From the NCBI RefSeq assembly GCF_947487915.1, contig NZ_CANKYH010000009.1, positions 1 to 64,000 on the forward strand: a DNA stretch of 64,000 nt, read 5' to 3'. The position numbers and the translations under genes are program-made. Of this stretch, positions 11,125-19,567 are shown in pieces; position 1 is the first letter of the stretch; each line of letters begins with the position of its first letter. The notes beneath the pieces are model-generated. The model was given only the letters and a program-made list of their open reading frames with translations, did no database searches and was not told where the DNA came from. This DNA is from an uncultured Serinicoccus sp. (GTDB taxonomy: Bacteria; Actinomycetota; Actinomycetes; Actinomycetales; Dermatophilaceae).

Positions 11125-12294
11125 TCAGGACTCCTGGCCGAAGCTCTCGCGGGTGGTCTCGGCCCGGGCCGTCTCGGGCTTGGAGGCCAGGAAGGCGTTG
11201 ACCCAGCGGGCCTGCGGGTCGGCGTCGATGAGCACCGCCTTGACCAGGAGCGTGGCGGGCAGGGCCAGCAGCGCGCCGACCGGGCCCAGCACCCAGGCCC
11301 ACACGATGAGGGAGATGAAGGTCACCGTGGGGGTGACGCCCACGGCGTCGCCGGTGAACTTGGGCTGGACGAGGCTCTGGATGGTGAAGTTCAGCACGCT
11401 GTAGACCACCACGACCAGCAGGGCGTTGACCGGACCGTTGGCCAGCAGCGCGACCGCCGCCGGGGGGACCAGACCGATGACGAAGCCGATGTTGGGGATG
11501 TAGTTGGTGAGGAAGGCCAGCACGCCCCAGGCCAGGGCCAGCGGCACACCGAGCCAGAACAGGGCGACCACGTCCAGCACGGCGACGATGAGACCGAAGA
11601 CCGTCGTCACCACCCAGTAGCGGCGCACGCCCTGGCCGAAGCTCACCAGCGCGTGCGCGACGTTGGGGTGCTCCTCCTGGACCAGGGACATCCGCCGGCC
11701 GGCGCTCATCGTGTCGATCATGAGGAAGAAGATGACGATGACCGTCGTGGTGAGCAGGCCGAGGATGCTCCCCAGGTTGCCGAGGACCCCGCCGAGCGCG
11801 GCGATCAGGCGGCCCGGGTCGAGCACGGACTCCAGCTGCCGGGTGAGGGTGTCCTGCTCCAGGCCGTAGCCCTCGAGGAAGGTGACCGCCTGGGTGTAGA
11901 GCTCGGTGTAGCGCTGGCGGTACTCCTGCGAGCTGAGCTCCTCCACCATGGCGGCCGCGGACCACCCGAGGGCGGTGAAGAAGGCGATGAGGAAGGCGAA
12001 GATGGCACCGCCGGTGACGATGGCGGCGAGGATGCTCGGCAGCCCCACCGTGACCAGCCAGCGCTGGAGCGGGGCGGCCGCCAGGACGAGGTTGAGCGCC
12101 AGGAAGGTGGGCGCGATGTAGTCCCGGAGCTGGTTCAGGCCGAGCAGGACCGCGAAGGCCAGGGCGATGCCGAGGAGCACCAGCACGGCACGGGGCCAGG
12201 GGTCCACCGGCGCCGGCGGGGCAGGGGCCGGGGGCACGACCGGCGCTCGCTCGGGACTGGTCGAACGCCGACGGAGGGAAGGCAGGATGGGCAC
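11125..12294 (-). CDS. AI-2E family transporter (putative permease)
   Basis: This 389-residue integral membrane protein of the AI-2E exporter-like superfamily has the usual 7-8 membrane helices. The C-terminal signature is clear: FLTNYIPNIGFVIGLVPPA, then VQPKFTGDAVGVTP and VWAWVLGPVGALLALPAT. A proline-rich cytoplasmic N-terminus (about 35 residues) precedes the first helix pair, and a central soluble segment (about 120-200) carries the long amphipathic stretch typical of the family. Substrates of most members are unknown; autoinducer, ion or lipid transport have been proposed. The GTG 12294 start has GAGAGGAG about 7 nt upstream. The coupled regulator follows, and a GTGCAC-type palindrome lies 46 bp upstream. 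Confidence 0.9.
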   Translation of the reverse strand: MPILPSLRRRSTSPERAPVVPPAPAPPAPVDPWPRAVLVLLGIALAFAVLLGLNQLRDYIAPTFLALNLVLAAAPLQRWLVTVGLPSILAAIVTGGAIFAFLIAFFTALGWSAAAMVEELSSQEYRQRYTELYTQAVTFLEGYGLEQDTLTRQLESVLDPGRLIAALGGVLGNLGSILGLLTTTVIVIFFLMIDTMSAGRRMSLVQEEHPNVAHALVSFGQGVRRYWVVTTVFGLIVAVLDVVALFWLGVPLALAWGVLAFLTNYIPNIGFVIGLVPPAAVALLANGPVNALLVVVVYSVLNFTIQSLVQPKFTGDAVGVTPTVTFISLIVWAWVLGPVGALLALPATLLVKAVLIDADPQARWVNAFLASKPETARAETTRESFGQES

Positions 12295-12339
12295 GGCGTG
12301 CTCCTCTCGACGAGGTCGAGGCTACGGCACCCGCCCCCG

Positions 12340-12358
12340 GTGCACAATAGTTGTGCAC
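12340..12358. promoter_or_regulatory. Inverted repeat operator candidate between permease and rplM
   Basis: GTGCACAA, a 3-nt TAG spacer and TTGTGCAC form a perfect 8-bp inverted repeat. It lies 46 bp upstream of the permease gene and about 65 bp before the rplM -35 element, so the permease is the more likely target. The form suits a dimeric regulator, for example the winged-helix protein of the same operon or a MarR-type protein. The identity of the binder is inference. Confidence 0.5.
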
Positions 12359-12422
12359 AGGAGTCGTCGCAGGAGGTGGCGCGGGTGGTACACCGCCCCT
12401 CTGACCTGCGGTTTCGTCGGAG

Positions 12423-12451
12423 TTGGGTGGACCGGGGGCGGTCGGTAGACT
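12423..12451 (+). promoter_or_regulatory. rplM-rpsI promoter
   Basis: TTGGGT (12423-12428) and TAGACT (12446-12451) are separated by 17 nt. Transcription would start near 12458, giving a leader of about 35 nt with an AAGAAGGTAGG ribosome site before the ATG at 12493. Confidence 0.65.
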
Positions 12452-12492
12452 AGAACGGTTGCCCATCACCAACTCTCGAAGAAGGTAGGCGA

Positions 12493-12936
12493 ATGCGCAC
12501 CTACTCCCCAAAGGCCGGCGAGATCACCCGCGCCTGGCACGTCATCGACGCCACGGACGTCGTCCTGGGTCGCCTGGCGTCCCAGACCGCGATCCTGCTC
12601 CGCGGCAAGCACAAGACGATCTTCGCCCCGCACATGGACACCGGCGACTTCGTCATCATCATCAACGCGGACAAGGTCGCCCTCACCGGCGCCAAGCTGG
12701 AGCAGAAGAAGGCCTACCGCCACTCCGGCTACCCGGGCGGGCTCAAGGCCGAGTCCTACGAGCAGCTGCTCGAGAAGCACCCGACCCGCGCCGTGGAGAA
12801 GGCCGTCCGCGGCATGCTCCCGAAGAACTCGCTGGGGCGGCAGATGATCTCCAAGCTCAAGGTCTACGCCGGTGGTACCCACCCGCACACGGCCCAGCAG
12901 CCTGCCCCGTTCGAGATCTCCCAGGTCGCCCAGTAA
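12493..12936 (+). CDS. rplM: 50S ribosomal protein L13
   Basis: This 147-residue protein is a standard bacterial L13, an early assembly protein of the large subunit. Diagnostic segments are [49 protein letters not shown] and [13 protein letters not shown]. The ATG start follows AAGAAGGTAGG. rpsI follows after 17 nt, the conserved bacterial pairing. Confidence 0.99.
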   Translation: MRTYSPKAGEITRAWHVIDATDVVLGRLASQTAILLRGKHKTIFAPHMDTGDFVIIINADKVALTGAKLEQKKAYRHSGYPGGLKAESYEQLLEKHPTRAVEKAVRGMLPKNSLGRQMISKLKVYAGGTHPHTAQQPAPFEISQVAQ

Positions 12937-12953
12937 GGAAGCCGAAGGACACC

Positions 12954-13460
12954 ATGACTGTCAACGACATCGACACCGCCGACGGCGCCGACTTCGACGA
13001 GAACGCCGTCTCCGAGTACACCACCGAGTCCTCTGCGGCTCCCGAAGCCGGGGCCCAGCGCCCCAGCGCCTCCTCCCCGGGAGCCGGCACCGGCCGACGC
13101 AAGCAGGCCGTCGCCCGCGTCCGCATCGTGCCGGGCACCGGTCAGTGGCGCATCAACGGCCGCACCCTGGCCGAGTACTTCCCCAACAAGGTGCACCAGC
13201 AGATCGCCGCCGAGGCGCTGACCCTGCTGGAGCTGGACGGGGCCTACGACGTGCTCGTCCGCGTGCACGGCGGCGGTCCGTCCGGGCAGGCCGGCGCGGT
13301 CCGCCTCGGTGTGGCCCGCTCCCTGAACGGCATCGACACCGAGCTGAACCGCCCCGCCCTCAAGCGGGCTGGTCTGCTCACCCGTGACGCGCGCGTTCCC
13401 GAGCGCAAGAAGGCCGGTCTCAAGAAGGCCCGCAAGGCGCCGCAGTACAGCAAGCGCTGA
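12954..13460 (+). CDS. rpsI: 30S ribosomal protein S9
   Basis: This 168-residue S9 binds the 16S head; its C-terminal tail (KAPQYSKR) reaches the P-site tRNA. The conserved core begins at about residue 46 ([17 protein letters not shown]) and includes [21 protein letters not shown]. The first 45 residues form an acidic, Ala/Ser-rich extension common in actinobacterial S9. A GAAGGA site precedes the ATG. A strong hairpin 30 nt downstream ends the operon. Confidence 0.99.
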   Translation: MTVNDIDTADGADFDENAVSEYTTESSAAPEAGAQRPSASSPGAGTGRRKQAVARVRIVPGTGQWRINGRTLAEYFPNKVHQQIAAEALTLLELDGAYDVLVRVHGGGPSGQAGAVRLGVARSLNGIDTELNRPALKRAGLLTRDARVPERKKAGLKKARKAPQYSKR

Positions 13461-13490
13461 TCCGCGAGCCCGGCCCCGGCCGGAGCACCG

Positions 13491-13529
13491 CGACGGCCCG
13501 CCCGCAGCTCGGCTGCGGGCGGGCCGTCG
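13491..13529 (+). terminator. rplM-rpsI terminator
   Basis: A perfect 17-bp stem (CGACGGCCCGCCCGCAG and its complement) closes a CTCGG loop, 30 nt after rpsI and before glmM. No T-tract follows. Confidence 0.9.
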
Positions 13530-13615
13530 TCGTGCGGGGAGCGCTCCCGCCGTCACCTCCGTGCGGCATACTGCTCTGTCAGCCCCTCGACCGACAGCGA
13601 GACAGGAAACAGACC

Positions 13616-14965
13616 ATGGGACGACGACTCTTCGGCACCGACGGTGTGCGCGGGCTCGCCAACAAGGACATCACCGCCGAGCTGGCGCTCGACCTGTCGG
13701 TGGCCGTCGCGCACGAGCTGGGCGGGCACAGCGTCTTCGGCGGCAACCGGGCCACCGCGGTCGTCGGGCGGGACCCCCGCGCGTCCGGGGAGTTCCTCTC
13801 CGCGGCGGTCATGGCCGGGCTCGCGTCGGCCGGGGTGGACGTGCTGGACGCCGGCGTGCTGCCGACCCCGGCCATCGCCTTCCTGACCCAGCGGATGAAC
13901 GCCGAGATGGGCGCCATGCTGTCCGCCTCGCACAACGCGATGCCGGACAACGGGTTGAAGTTCTTCGCCAGCGGGGGCCACAAGCTCGCCGACGAGATCG
14001 AGGACCGGATCTCCGAGCGGATGGGCGGCGGGTGGGAGCGGCCCACCGGAGCGGGGGTCGGACGCATCCGGCCGTTCCAGCGGGGCGCCGAGTTCTACAT
14101 CGAGCACCTGCTGGAGGCCGCACCCGGGCGGCTGGACGGTCTGCGCATCGTCATCGACGCGGCCCACGGGGCCGCCTCCGAGGTCGGGCCGGAGGTGTTC
14201 CGCCGGGCGGGGGCGACCGTGGACGTCATCGGCGCCGACCCCAACGGGCTCAACATCAACGACGGGGCCGGGTCGACCTACCTCGACCAGCTGCAGGAGG
14301 CCGTGCGGCTGCGGGGCGCCGACATGGGGGTGGCCTTCGACGGCGATGCGGACCGCTGCCTGGCGGTCGACGCGCGCGGGCATCAGGTCGACGGGGACCA
14401 GATCATGGCCATCCTCGCGCTGAGCATGCGCGAGCGCGGCGAGCTGCGCGACGACACCCTGGTGGCGACCGTCATGAGCAACCTGGGTCTGCTCCAGGCC
14501 ATGGAGCGGGAAGGGGTGCGGGTGGTGCAGACCGCGGTCGGCGACCGCTACGTGCTGGAGGAGATGCGCGCCCACGGCTACTCGCTGGGTGGGGAGCAGT
14601 CCGGCCACGTCATCATGCTCGAGCACGGCACGACGGGCGACGGGGTCCTCACCGCCCTCGCGCTGGCCCAGCGGGTGGTGGGCTCCGGGAGGGCGCTGCA
14701 CGAGCTGGCCGGCGTCATGACGCGGATGCCGCAGGTGCTGGTGAACGTCAAGGAGGTCGACAAGGACCGGGTGGGCCAGGACGAGGGCGTCGCCTCCGCC
14801 GTCGCCGAGATCGAGTCCGAGCTCGGGGACCAGGGGCGGGTGCTGCTGCGCAAGTCGGGCACCGAGCCGGTCGTGCGGGTGATGGTCGAGGCGGACTCCG
14901 AGGAGCGGGCCGCGGCCTGTGCCGACCGGCTGGCTCAGGTCGTCCGCGACCGGTTGGCGCTGTAG
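13616..14965 (+). CDS. glmM: Phosphoglucosamine mutase
   Basis: This 449-residue enzyme interconverts glucosamine-6-phosphate and glucosamine-1-phosphate for UDP-GlcNAc and peptidoglycan synthesis. Family motifs: [10 protein letters not shown] at the N-terminus, the phosphoserine loop [13 protein letters not shown] (active serine about S105), the metal loop [11 protein letters not shown], the sugar loop GGEQSGH and the phosphate site [17 protein letters not shown] 13616 fits the conserved [10 protein letters not shown] start, with CAGGAAA upstream. The last 31 nt overlap the convergent MauE-like gene. The gene stands alone after the rpsI terminator, as in many actinobacteria. Confidence 0.98.
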   Translation: MGRRLFGTDGVRGLANKDITAELALDLSVAVAHELGGHSVFGGNRATAVVGRDPRASGEFLSAAVMAGLASAGVDVLDAGVLPTPAIAFLTQRMNAEMGAMLSASHNAMPDNGLKFFASGGHKLADEIEDRISERMGGGWERPTGAGVGRIRPFQRGAEFYIEHLLEAAPGRLDGLRIVIDAAHGAASEVGPEVFRRAGATVDVIGADPNGLNINDGAGSTYLDQLQEAVRLRGADMGVAFDGDADRCLAVDARGHQVDGDQIMAILALSMRERGELRDDTLVATVMSNLGLLQAMEREGVRVVQTAVGDRYVLEEMRAHGYSLGGEQSGHVIMLEHGTTGDGVLTALALAQRVVGSGRALHELAGVMTRMPQVLVNVKEVDKDRVGQDEGVASAVAEIESELGDQGRVLLRKSGTEPVVRVMVEADSEERAAACADRLAQVVRDRLAL

Positions 14966-15945
14966 CCCAGCAGCCTCTCGATCTCGGGCACCCCGGTGAC
15001 CGGACCGGCGAGCAGCCCGTCCGCGCCCAGGAGCACCCCGGTGGGGCGCGCACCCTCTCCCCAGGTCTCGTGCAGGCGAGCGCCCGGGTCCCACCAGACG
15101 TCGCCGAGGTCGCGCACCCGCGGCTCGGACCAGGGCGGCTCGGTGTGCACCAGGTGGATCCCGGTCCGCGGATGGTCCTGCCGCCACCGCGGCAACCGTC
15201 CGACGACGTCGAAGGTCGGCCCGCACCAGCAGCTCACCAGGACCAGCACCTGGGGGCCGGTGACCGCCAGGGTCCGGGCGGTGACGACGTCGAGGTCGCG
15301 GTCCACGAGCGGCACCGACCACGCGGCGTCCGCGTGCACCGGTCCTGGTGACCAGGCGCTCGCCCAGCTGACCTCTCCGGCCCGGACCTCGTCCGTGGGG
15401 ACGGGGGCCTCGTCGGGGGGCGGCGCTGACGGCCGGCCCAGGGCGAGGGCCGCCGTGGCCGAGGTCACGAGGGCGATGCCCAACCACCACCAGTCGGAGG
15501 CCCCGAAGTCGGCCAGCAGGCCCCAGGCGGTGCGGCCGCCCAGCGCGGCCCACGCGGCACCGACGCCGAGCGCCACGAGGAGCAGGTTGCGGACCAGGGT
15601 GCGGGCGGTGATGCGGTGGTCCCCGATCCTGCCGAAGCAGGCGCAGTCCGGTCGCGGGTCCGTGCGCAGGGCACGGGCCACCACGGCGGTGAAGACGAGG
15701 CAGAGCGCCAGCGCCGACGCGGCACCCACCGCATACGTCACGGACCACGGGGTGAGCAGGAGCGTGGCGCTCACCAGCTCCACCCAGGGCAGCACCCGCT
15801 CGACCACGGGTGGTCGCAGCGGGCCGGGCAGACGCAGCGCGCGGACCATGTCGGCGGTGGCGCCGGGCGCGGACAGCTTGGCCAGGCCGGCGAGTCCGAG
15901 GACCAGGGCCAGGGGGAGTGCCGTGAGGGCCAGGGCTGGGGGCAC
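14935..15945 (-). CDS. MauE/DoxX-like membrane protein fused to a thioredoxin-like domain
   Basis: This 336-residue protein has about five membrane helices (residues 5-175) of the MauE/DoxX type, including the redox-associated motif PDCACFG (C101, C103). A soluble C-terminal thioredoxin-like region follows (about 195-320). There the usual WCGPC is replaced by CWCGPT, giving a C-x-C pair one residue upstream of the normal position. MauE-type proteins work in disulfide formation or in electron supply to periplasmic proteins. The start is GTG with a poor ribosome site, 9 nt after the carbonic anhydrase stop, so the two are probably co-transcribed. The redox partner is not evident here. Confidence 0.75.
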   Translation of the reverse strand: MPPALALTALPLALVLGLAGLAKLSAPGATADMVRALRLPGPLRPPVVERVLPWVELVSATLLLTPWSVTYAVGAASALALCLVFTAVVARALRTDPRPDCACFGRIGDHRITARTLVRNLLLVALGVGAAWAALGGRTAWGLLADFGASDWWWLGIALVTSATAALALGRPSAPPPDEAPVPTDEVRAGEVSWASAWSPGPVHADAAWSVPLVDRDLDVVTARTLAVTGPQVLVLVSCWCGPTFDVVGRLPRWRQDHPRTGIHLVHTEPPWSEPRVRDLGDVWWDPGARLHETWGEGARPTGVLLGADGLLAGPVTGVPEIERLLGYSANRSRTT

Positions 15946-15954
15946 GGGTCGGGT

Positions 15955-16491
15955 CTACACCAGCTGGGTCAGGCGCCCCGTGTCGACGTCGTAGCGGAAG
16001 CCCCCCACCTCGGCCCGGCCCTGGATGAGCGGGTGTGAGGTGACCCGGTGGACGTCCTCGGCCAGGGCCGCCTCCTGGTCGGGCACCACGTGGAAACGCT
16101 GGAACCACGCGTCGATCCCGGTGAGCCCGGTGATGGTCTCGCGCAGCTCGTTCTCCGTCTTGAGCGTCATGGCGCAGCGCGTGTGCGGGACGACGAGGAT
16201 GCGCCGGACCCCGAGGAGGTGGACCCCGAGGACCAGGGCCTCGAGCGCCGCATCGGTCACCCGGCCACCCGGGTTGCGGAAGATCTTGGCGTCACCGTGC
16301 GTGAGCCCGAGCATCTGCAGCGGCTGGATCCGGGAGTCCATGCAGGTGACGATGGCCACCCCGGCGCGGGCGACCCCGTCGAAGCCCTCGAGCTCGGCCG
16401 CGTGCTCGGTGGCGAAGGTCTCGTTGGCTGCCAGCAGGTCGGCGAAGGCGGCGGGGCCGGCGTCGTCCCGGGCGGGAGAGGTGGGGTCCAT
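15955..16491 (-). CDS. Beta-class carbonic anhydrase
   Basis: This 178-residue enzyme hydrates CO2 to bicarbonate. The beta-class zinc site is complete: C50 and the D52-R54 dyad in CMDSR, then H103 and C106 in VVPHTRCAM. The short length and NPGGRVTDAALEALVLGVHLLG match the small actinobacterial beta-CA group. The start at ATG 16491 is supported by a -10-like TAAACT ending 8 nt upstream. The MauE-like gene follows in the same direction. Confidence 0.93.
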   Translation of the reverse strand: MDPTSPARDDAGPAAFADLLAANETFATEHAAELEGFDGVARAGVAIVTCMDSRIQPLQMLGLTHGDAKIFRNPGGRVTDAALEALVLGVHLLGVRRILVVPHTRCAMTLKTENELRETITGLTGIDAWFQRFHVVPDQEAALAEDVHRVTSHPLIQGRAEVGGFRYDVDTGRLTQLV

Positions 16492-16499
16492 GACCCTGG

Positions 16500-16505
16500 A
16501 GTTTA
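16500..16505 (-). promoter_or_regulatory. -10 element for carbonic anhydrase (near-leaderless)
   Basis: On the minus strand TAAACT lies 8 nt before the ATG at 16491, which would place the transcription start at or next to the start codon. No ribosome binding site is present in this short interval. Confidence 0.45.
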
Positions 16506-16537
16506 GTGGGTCGGGGGCAGGGGACCGGTCCCGCAGG

Positions 16538-17470
16538 TCAGGACTGGCCGAGGTCGTCCCGGGTCGGGGCCGCGGCGCCGGACCGGGCCACGGTCCAGCC
16601 CGCGCAGGCGACCGCCCGCTCCAGCGCGGGCGCGATGTCCTCCAGCTCGGCCAGGGCCAGGCGGTCGCGGGCCTCGGGGGAGCCCAGCAGCCCCGCGTCG
16701 AGGAGCCCGCTCACCAGGCCGGACATGAACGAGTCGCCGGCTCCCACGGTGTCCACGACCTGCACCGTGAGCGAGGGCAGCTCCAGGGTGGTGTCGTCGC
16801 GGGACAGGTGCACCACGGCACCCTCCCCGCCGCGGGTCACCACCACGAGGTGCGGCCCCAGCTGACCCCAGCGGTGCACGACGTCGACGACGTCGGCCTG
16901 GTCGGCCTCGCCGTAGAGCCACTCGACGTCCTCCAGGCTCGCCTTGACGACGTCGCTGCGGCCGATGCACTCCTCGATGCGCCCGCGGGCGTCCTCCGGG
17001 GCACCCATGATCGTCGGCCGCGCGTTGGGGTCGTAGGAGACCGTGGCCTCCTCACGCGCCCTCTCGATGAGCTCGACGACGGCCGACCCGCCCGGCTCCA
17101 GGGTGGCGGCGATGGACCCCGTGTGCACGTGGCCGACGCCGGTGAGGTCCTGCGGTCCCAGCTCCCAGGCGAGGTCGAAGTCGTAGGTGGCGACCGCGTC
17201 GGCGTCGAGGTGCGCCGTGGCGGTGGAGGTGCGGGGTGCGTCCTGCGAACCCTCCGTCAGGGTCACCCCGTAGCCCTCCACGTGGCGGCGCACCCGCTCC
17301 CCGTGCTCGTCCGGCCCGAGGTATGCCGTGAGCCGGCTGTCGTGGTCCAGCGCCGCGAGCCCGATGGCGACGTTGGCGGGCGAGCCCCCGACGTGCTCGC
17401 TGCGCTCGCCCCCGTCGTGGGGCACGACGATGTCGATCAGCGCCTCACCGACCGTGAGGACGGCGGCCAT
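16538..17470 (-). CDS. PfkB-family carbohydrate kinase (fructokinase-like)
   Basis: This 310-residue ribokinase-fold enzyme phosphorylates a sugar with ATP. Both family signatures are visible: the N-terminal GGSPANVAIGLAAL substrate region and the C-terminal DTVGAGDSFMSGL with the catalytic Asp and anion hole. It resembles fructokinases, but the exact sugar cannot be fixed from motifs. Its ATG shares the A at 17470 with the stop of glpX (TGATG), so the genes are translationally coupled. This puts a sugar kinase beside fructose-1,6-bisphosphatase and suggests a role around fructose-6-phosphate. Confidence 0.88.
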   Translation of the reverse strand: MAAVLTVGEALIDIVVPHDGGERSEHVGGSPANVAIGLAALDHDSRLTAYLGPDEHGERVRRHVEGYGVTLTEGSQDAPRTSTATAHLDADAVATYDFDLAWELGPQDLTGVGHVHTGSIAATLEPGGSAVVELIERAREEATVSYDPNARPTIMGAPEDARGRIEECIGRSDVVKASLEDVEWLYGEADQADVVDVVHRWGQLGPHLVVVTRGGEGAVVHLSRDDTTLELPSLTVQVVDTVGAGDSFMSGLVSGLLDAGLLGSPEARDRLALAELEDIAPALERAVACAGWTVARSGAAAPTRDDLGQS

Positions 17471-18492
17471 CAGACGGCGTCCGGGGAGAGGGCGTCGGCG
17501 ATGGCGGCCACCTTGTCCAGCCGGTGGTGGGAGGTGATCTCCCGGATGGTGCCGGAGCGCGAGCGCATGACCAGGGACTGGGTGACGGCCGTGCCGGATC
17601 CGTACTTCACCCCGTCCAGGAGCTCCCCGGTGGTGATGCCCGTCGCGACGAAGAAGCAGTTGTCCCCGGTGACGAGGTCGTCGGTCGACAGCACCCGGTC
17701 GAGGTCGTGACCGGCGTCGATGGCCTTCTGCCGCTCGTCGTCGTCCTTGGGCCACAGCCGTCCCTGGATGACCCCACCCATGGCCTTCATGGCGCAGGCG
17801 GTGATGATGCCCTCCGGGGTACCCCCGATGCCGATGAGCATGTCGACCGAGGAGTTCTCGCGGGCGGCGGCGATGGCGGCCGCGACGTCGCCGTCGGTGA
17901 TGAAGCGCAGCCGGGCGCCGGCCTCGCGCACCTCGTGGGTGTACTGGTCGTGCCGGGGACGGTCGAGCATGATGACGGTGAGGTCCTCGACATACCGCTT
18001 CTTGGCGCGCGCGATCCGCCGCAGGTTCTCCCCGACGGGCAGCCGGATGTCGACCCGGTCGGCGACATCGGCGCCGACGACGAGCTTGTCCATGTAGAAG
18101 ACCGCAGAGGGGTCGTACATCGTGCCCCGCTCGGACACGGCCATGACCGCGATCGAGTTGTCCATGCCCTTGGCGGTCGGGGTCGTCCCGTCGATGGGGT
18201 CCACGGCCACGTCGACGGCGGGCCCGTGGCCGTCCCCGACCTGCTCACCGTTGAAGAGCATCGGGGCCTCGTCCTTCTCGCCCTCCCCGATGACCACGAC
18301 ACCGTCCATGGCGACCTGCGAGATGACCTTGCGCATGGCCTCGACGGCGGCGTTGTCGGCGAGGATCTTGTCGCCCCGACCGACCCAGCGGCCGGCGGCG
18401 AGCGCGGCGGCCTCGGTGACCCGCACCAGCTCGAGAGCCAGGTTGCGATCCGGGAGGACCTGGTCGGTGGTCTTCGGTGAGCGGTCGGCCAT
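17470..18492 (-). CDS. glpX: Class II fructose-1,6-bisphosphatase
   Basis: This 340-residue GlpX-type phosphatase converts fructose-1,6-bisphosphate to fructose-6-phosphate in gluconeogenesis and is the usual FBPase of actinobacteria. Recognised segments are [29 protein letters not shown], the metal site [11 protein letters not shown], and [15 protein letters not shown]. An AGGAGG ribosome site precedes ATG 18492. The start is divergent from the DUF4245 gene across 90 bp; on the minus strand that interval holds a -10-like TAGGGT. The PfkB kinase overlaps its stop. Confidence 0.97.
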   Translation of the reverse strand: MADRSPKTTDQVLPDRNLALELVRVTEAAALAAGRWVGRGDKILADNAAVEAMRKVISQVAMDGVVVIGEGEKDEAPMLFNGEQVGDGHGPAVDVAVDPIDGTTPTAKGMDNSIAVMAVSERGTMYDPSAVFYMDKLVVGADVADRVDIRLPVGENLRRIARAKKRYVEDLTVIMLDRPRHDQYTHEVREAGARLRFITDGDVAAAIAAARENSSVDMLIGIGGTPEGIITACAMKAMGGVIQGRLWPKDDDERQKAIDAGHDLDRVLSTDDLVTGDNCFFVATGITTGELLDGVKYGSGTAVTQSLVMRSRSGTIREITSHHRLDKVAAIADALSPDAV

Positions 18493-18582
18493 GGGCCCCT
18501 CCTTGGGCGAGACGGTGCTGGCGTCACCCTATCGGGTGCGCTCGCATGCCCGCTGGGAAGCCGGGGGTGCGACGATGGAGGG

Positions 18583-19185
18583 GTGAGCACCTCGTCGCCG
18601 ACCACCCCCGCCCCGCCCGGCGGACCCGCACCGGACCGGCGTCGGCAGCGGCTGGCCTCCTACACGGTGCGCAACATGGTCTACTCCACGCTGCTGGTGC
18701 TCGCCGTCGTGCTCGTGTGGTGGTCGCTGACCTACAACCCCTCCGAGCAGCAGGGCCGCGAGGTGGAGGTCGGCAGCACGGCCTCGTATGCCGTGACGCA
18801 GGCGGACTGGCCGGTGTGGGTGCCGGACCCCGGCGAGGGCTGGACCCCGACGGTCGTCTGGTACGAGCCGCTGGAGCAGGTGCCGACCTGGCACATCTCC
18901 TACGTCACCCCGCAGGGGGAGTACCTCGCCCTGCACCAGGGCGCCGGGGTGGACCAGGCCTGGCAGGACGCGGTGCTGGCCGGGGCCGACCGCGTCGGGG
19001 AGACGGACCTCACCGGGCCCACGGGTGAGCACCCCTGGCAGGTCTGGGAGGCGGAGTCCGGCAACGCCGAGAACGCCTGGCTGCTGGGTCCGCAGGACGC
19101 GGACGGCACGACGGTGGTCGTGCACGGCACGGCGCAGGAGGCCGAGGCGGTCGAGCTGCTGGCCAGCGTCGAGGCACGCGACTAG
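18583..19185 (+). CDS. DUF4245 domain-containing membrane-anchored protein
   Basis: This 200-residue protein of unknown function has a cytoplasmic basic N-terminus, one membrane helix at about residues 33-50 (MVYSTLLVLAVVLVWWSL) and an extracellular domain rich in Trp, with YAVTQADWPVWVPDPG and WHISYVTP. The family is specific to Actinobacteria and usually sits beside glpX or xseB, as here. The GTG start is preceded directly by GGAGGG, too close for a normal ribosome site. A GACGAT element 6 nt upstream suggests a leaderless message. Confidence 0.85.
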   Translation: MSTSSPTTPAPPGGPAPDRRRQRLASYTVRNMVYSTLLVLAVVLVWWSLTYNPSEQQGREVEVGSTASYAVTQADWPVWVPDPGEGWTPTVVWYEPLEQVPTWHISYVTPQGEYLALHQGAGVDQAWQDAVLAGADRVGETDLTGPTGEHPWQVWEAESGNAENAWLLGPQDADGTTVVVHGTAQEAEAVELLASVEARD

Positions 19186-19236
19186 GCAGCCCGAGCCCCC
19201 CGAGCGGCCTCGGTCAGTCCGCGTCGTCGGTGCGCG

Positions 19237-19530
19237 TCAGGGCTGGTCGGTGGCCTGCGACGTCGCGGTCTCGTCGGTGCCGCCGTCGTCGCCGACCCCC
19301 TCGCCACGGTCGGTCGCCCGGTCCAGCGTCTCCTGGGCGGCGTCGAGCTTGCCCTGGCAGTGGGCGGCCAGCTCCTCGCCCCGCTCCCACAGGCCCATGG
19401 CCTCCTCCAGCGGCACCTGACCGGACTCGATCCGGGACACGAGCGCGACGAGCTCGTCGCGGGCCTGCTCGTAGCTGAGGTCGCCGACGGGGGCGAGGTC
19501 GGCGGTCGTCGGGCTGTCGTCGGGTGTCAC
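19237..19530 (-). CDS. xseB: Exodeoxyribonuclease VII small subunit
   Basis: This 97-residue helical subunit of exonuclease VII carries LSYEQARDELVALVSRIESG and VPLEEAMGLWERGEELAAHC, the conserved XseB pair of helices. The acidic, Thr/Asp-rich C-terminal tail (about 25 residues) is variable. The GTG start at 19530 lies 37 nt after the xseA stop; XseB binds XseA to form the active nuclease. Confidence 0.95.
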   Translation of the reverse strand: MTPDDSPTTADLAPVGDLSYEQARDELVALVSRIESGQVPLEEAMGLWERGEELAAHCQGKLDAAQETLDRATDRGEGVGDDGGTDETATSQATDQP

Positions 19531-19567
19531 CGGACCACCGTACGCGTCCCGTGCCGGCGTGGCTGCT

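Noticed and set aside
10891..12453. A plus-strand frame of 520 codons opposite the AI-2E-type permease.
   Set aside because: Its translation is dominated by H, D, G, R, E and Q runs, typical of the antisense of a GC-rich membrane-protein gene.
13553..16108. A minus-strand frame of about 850 codons opposite glmM.
   Set aside because: Composition and lack of motifs mark it as a shadow of glmM and of the MauE-like gene.
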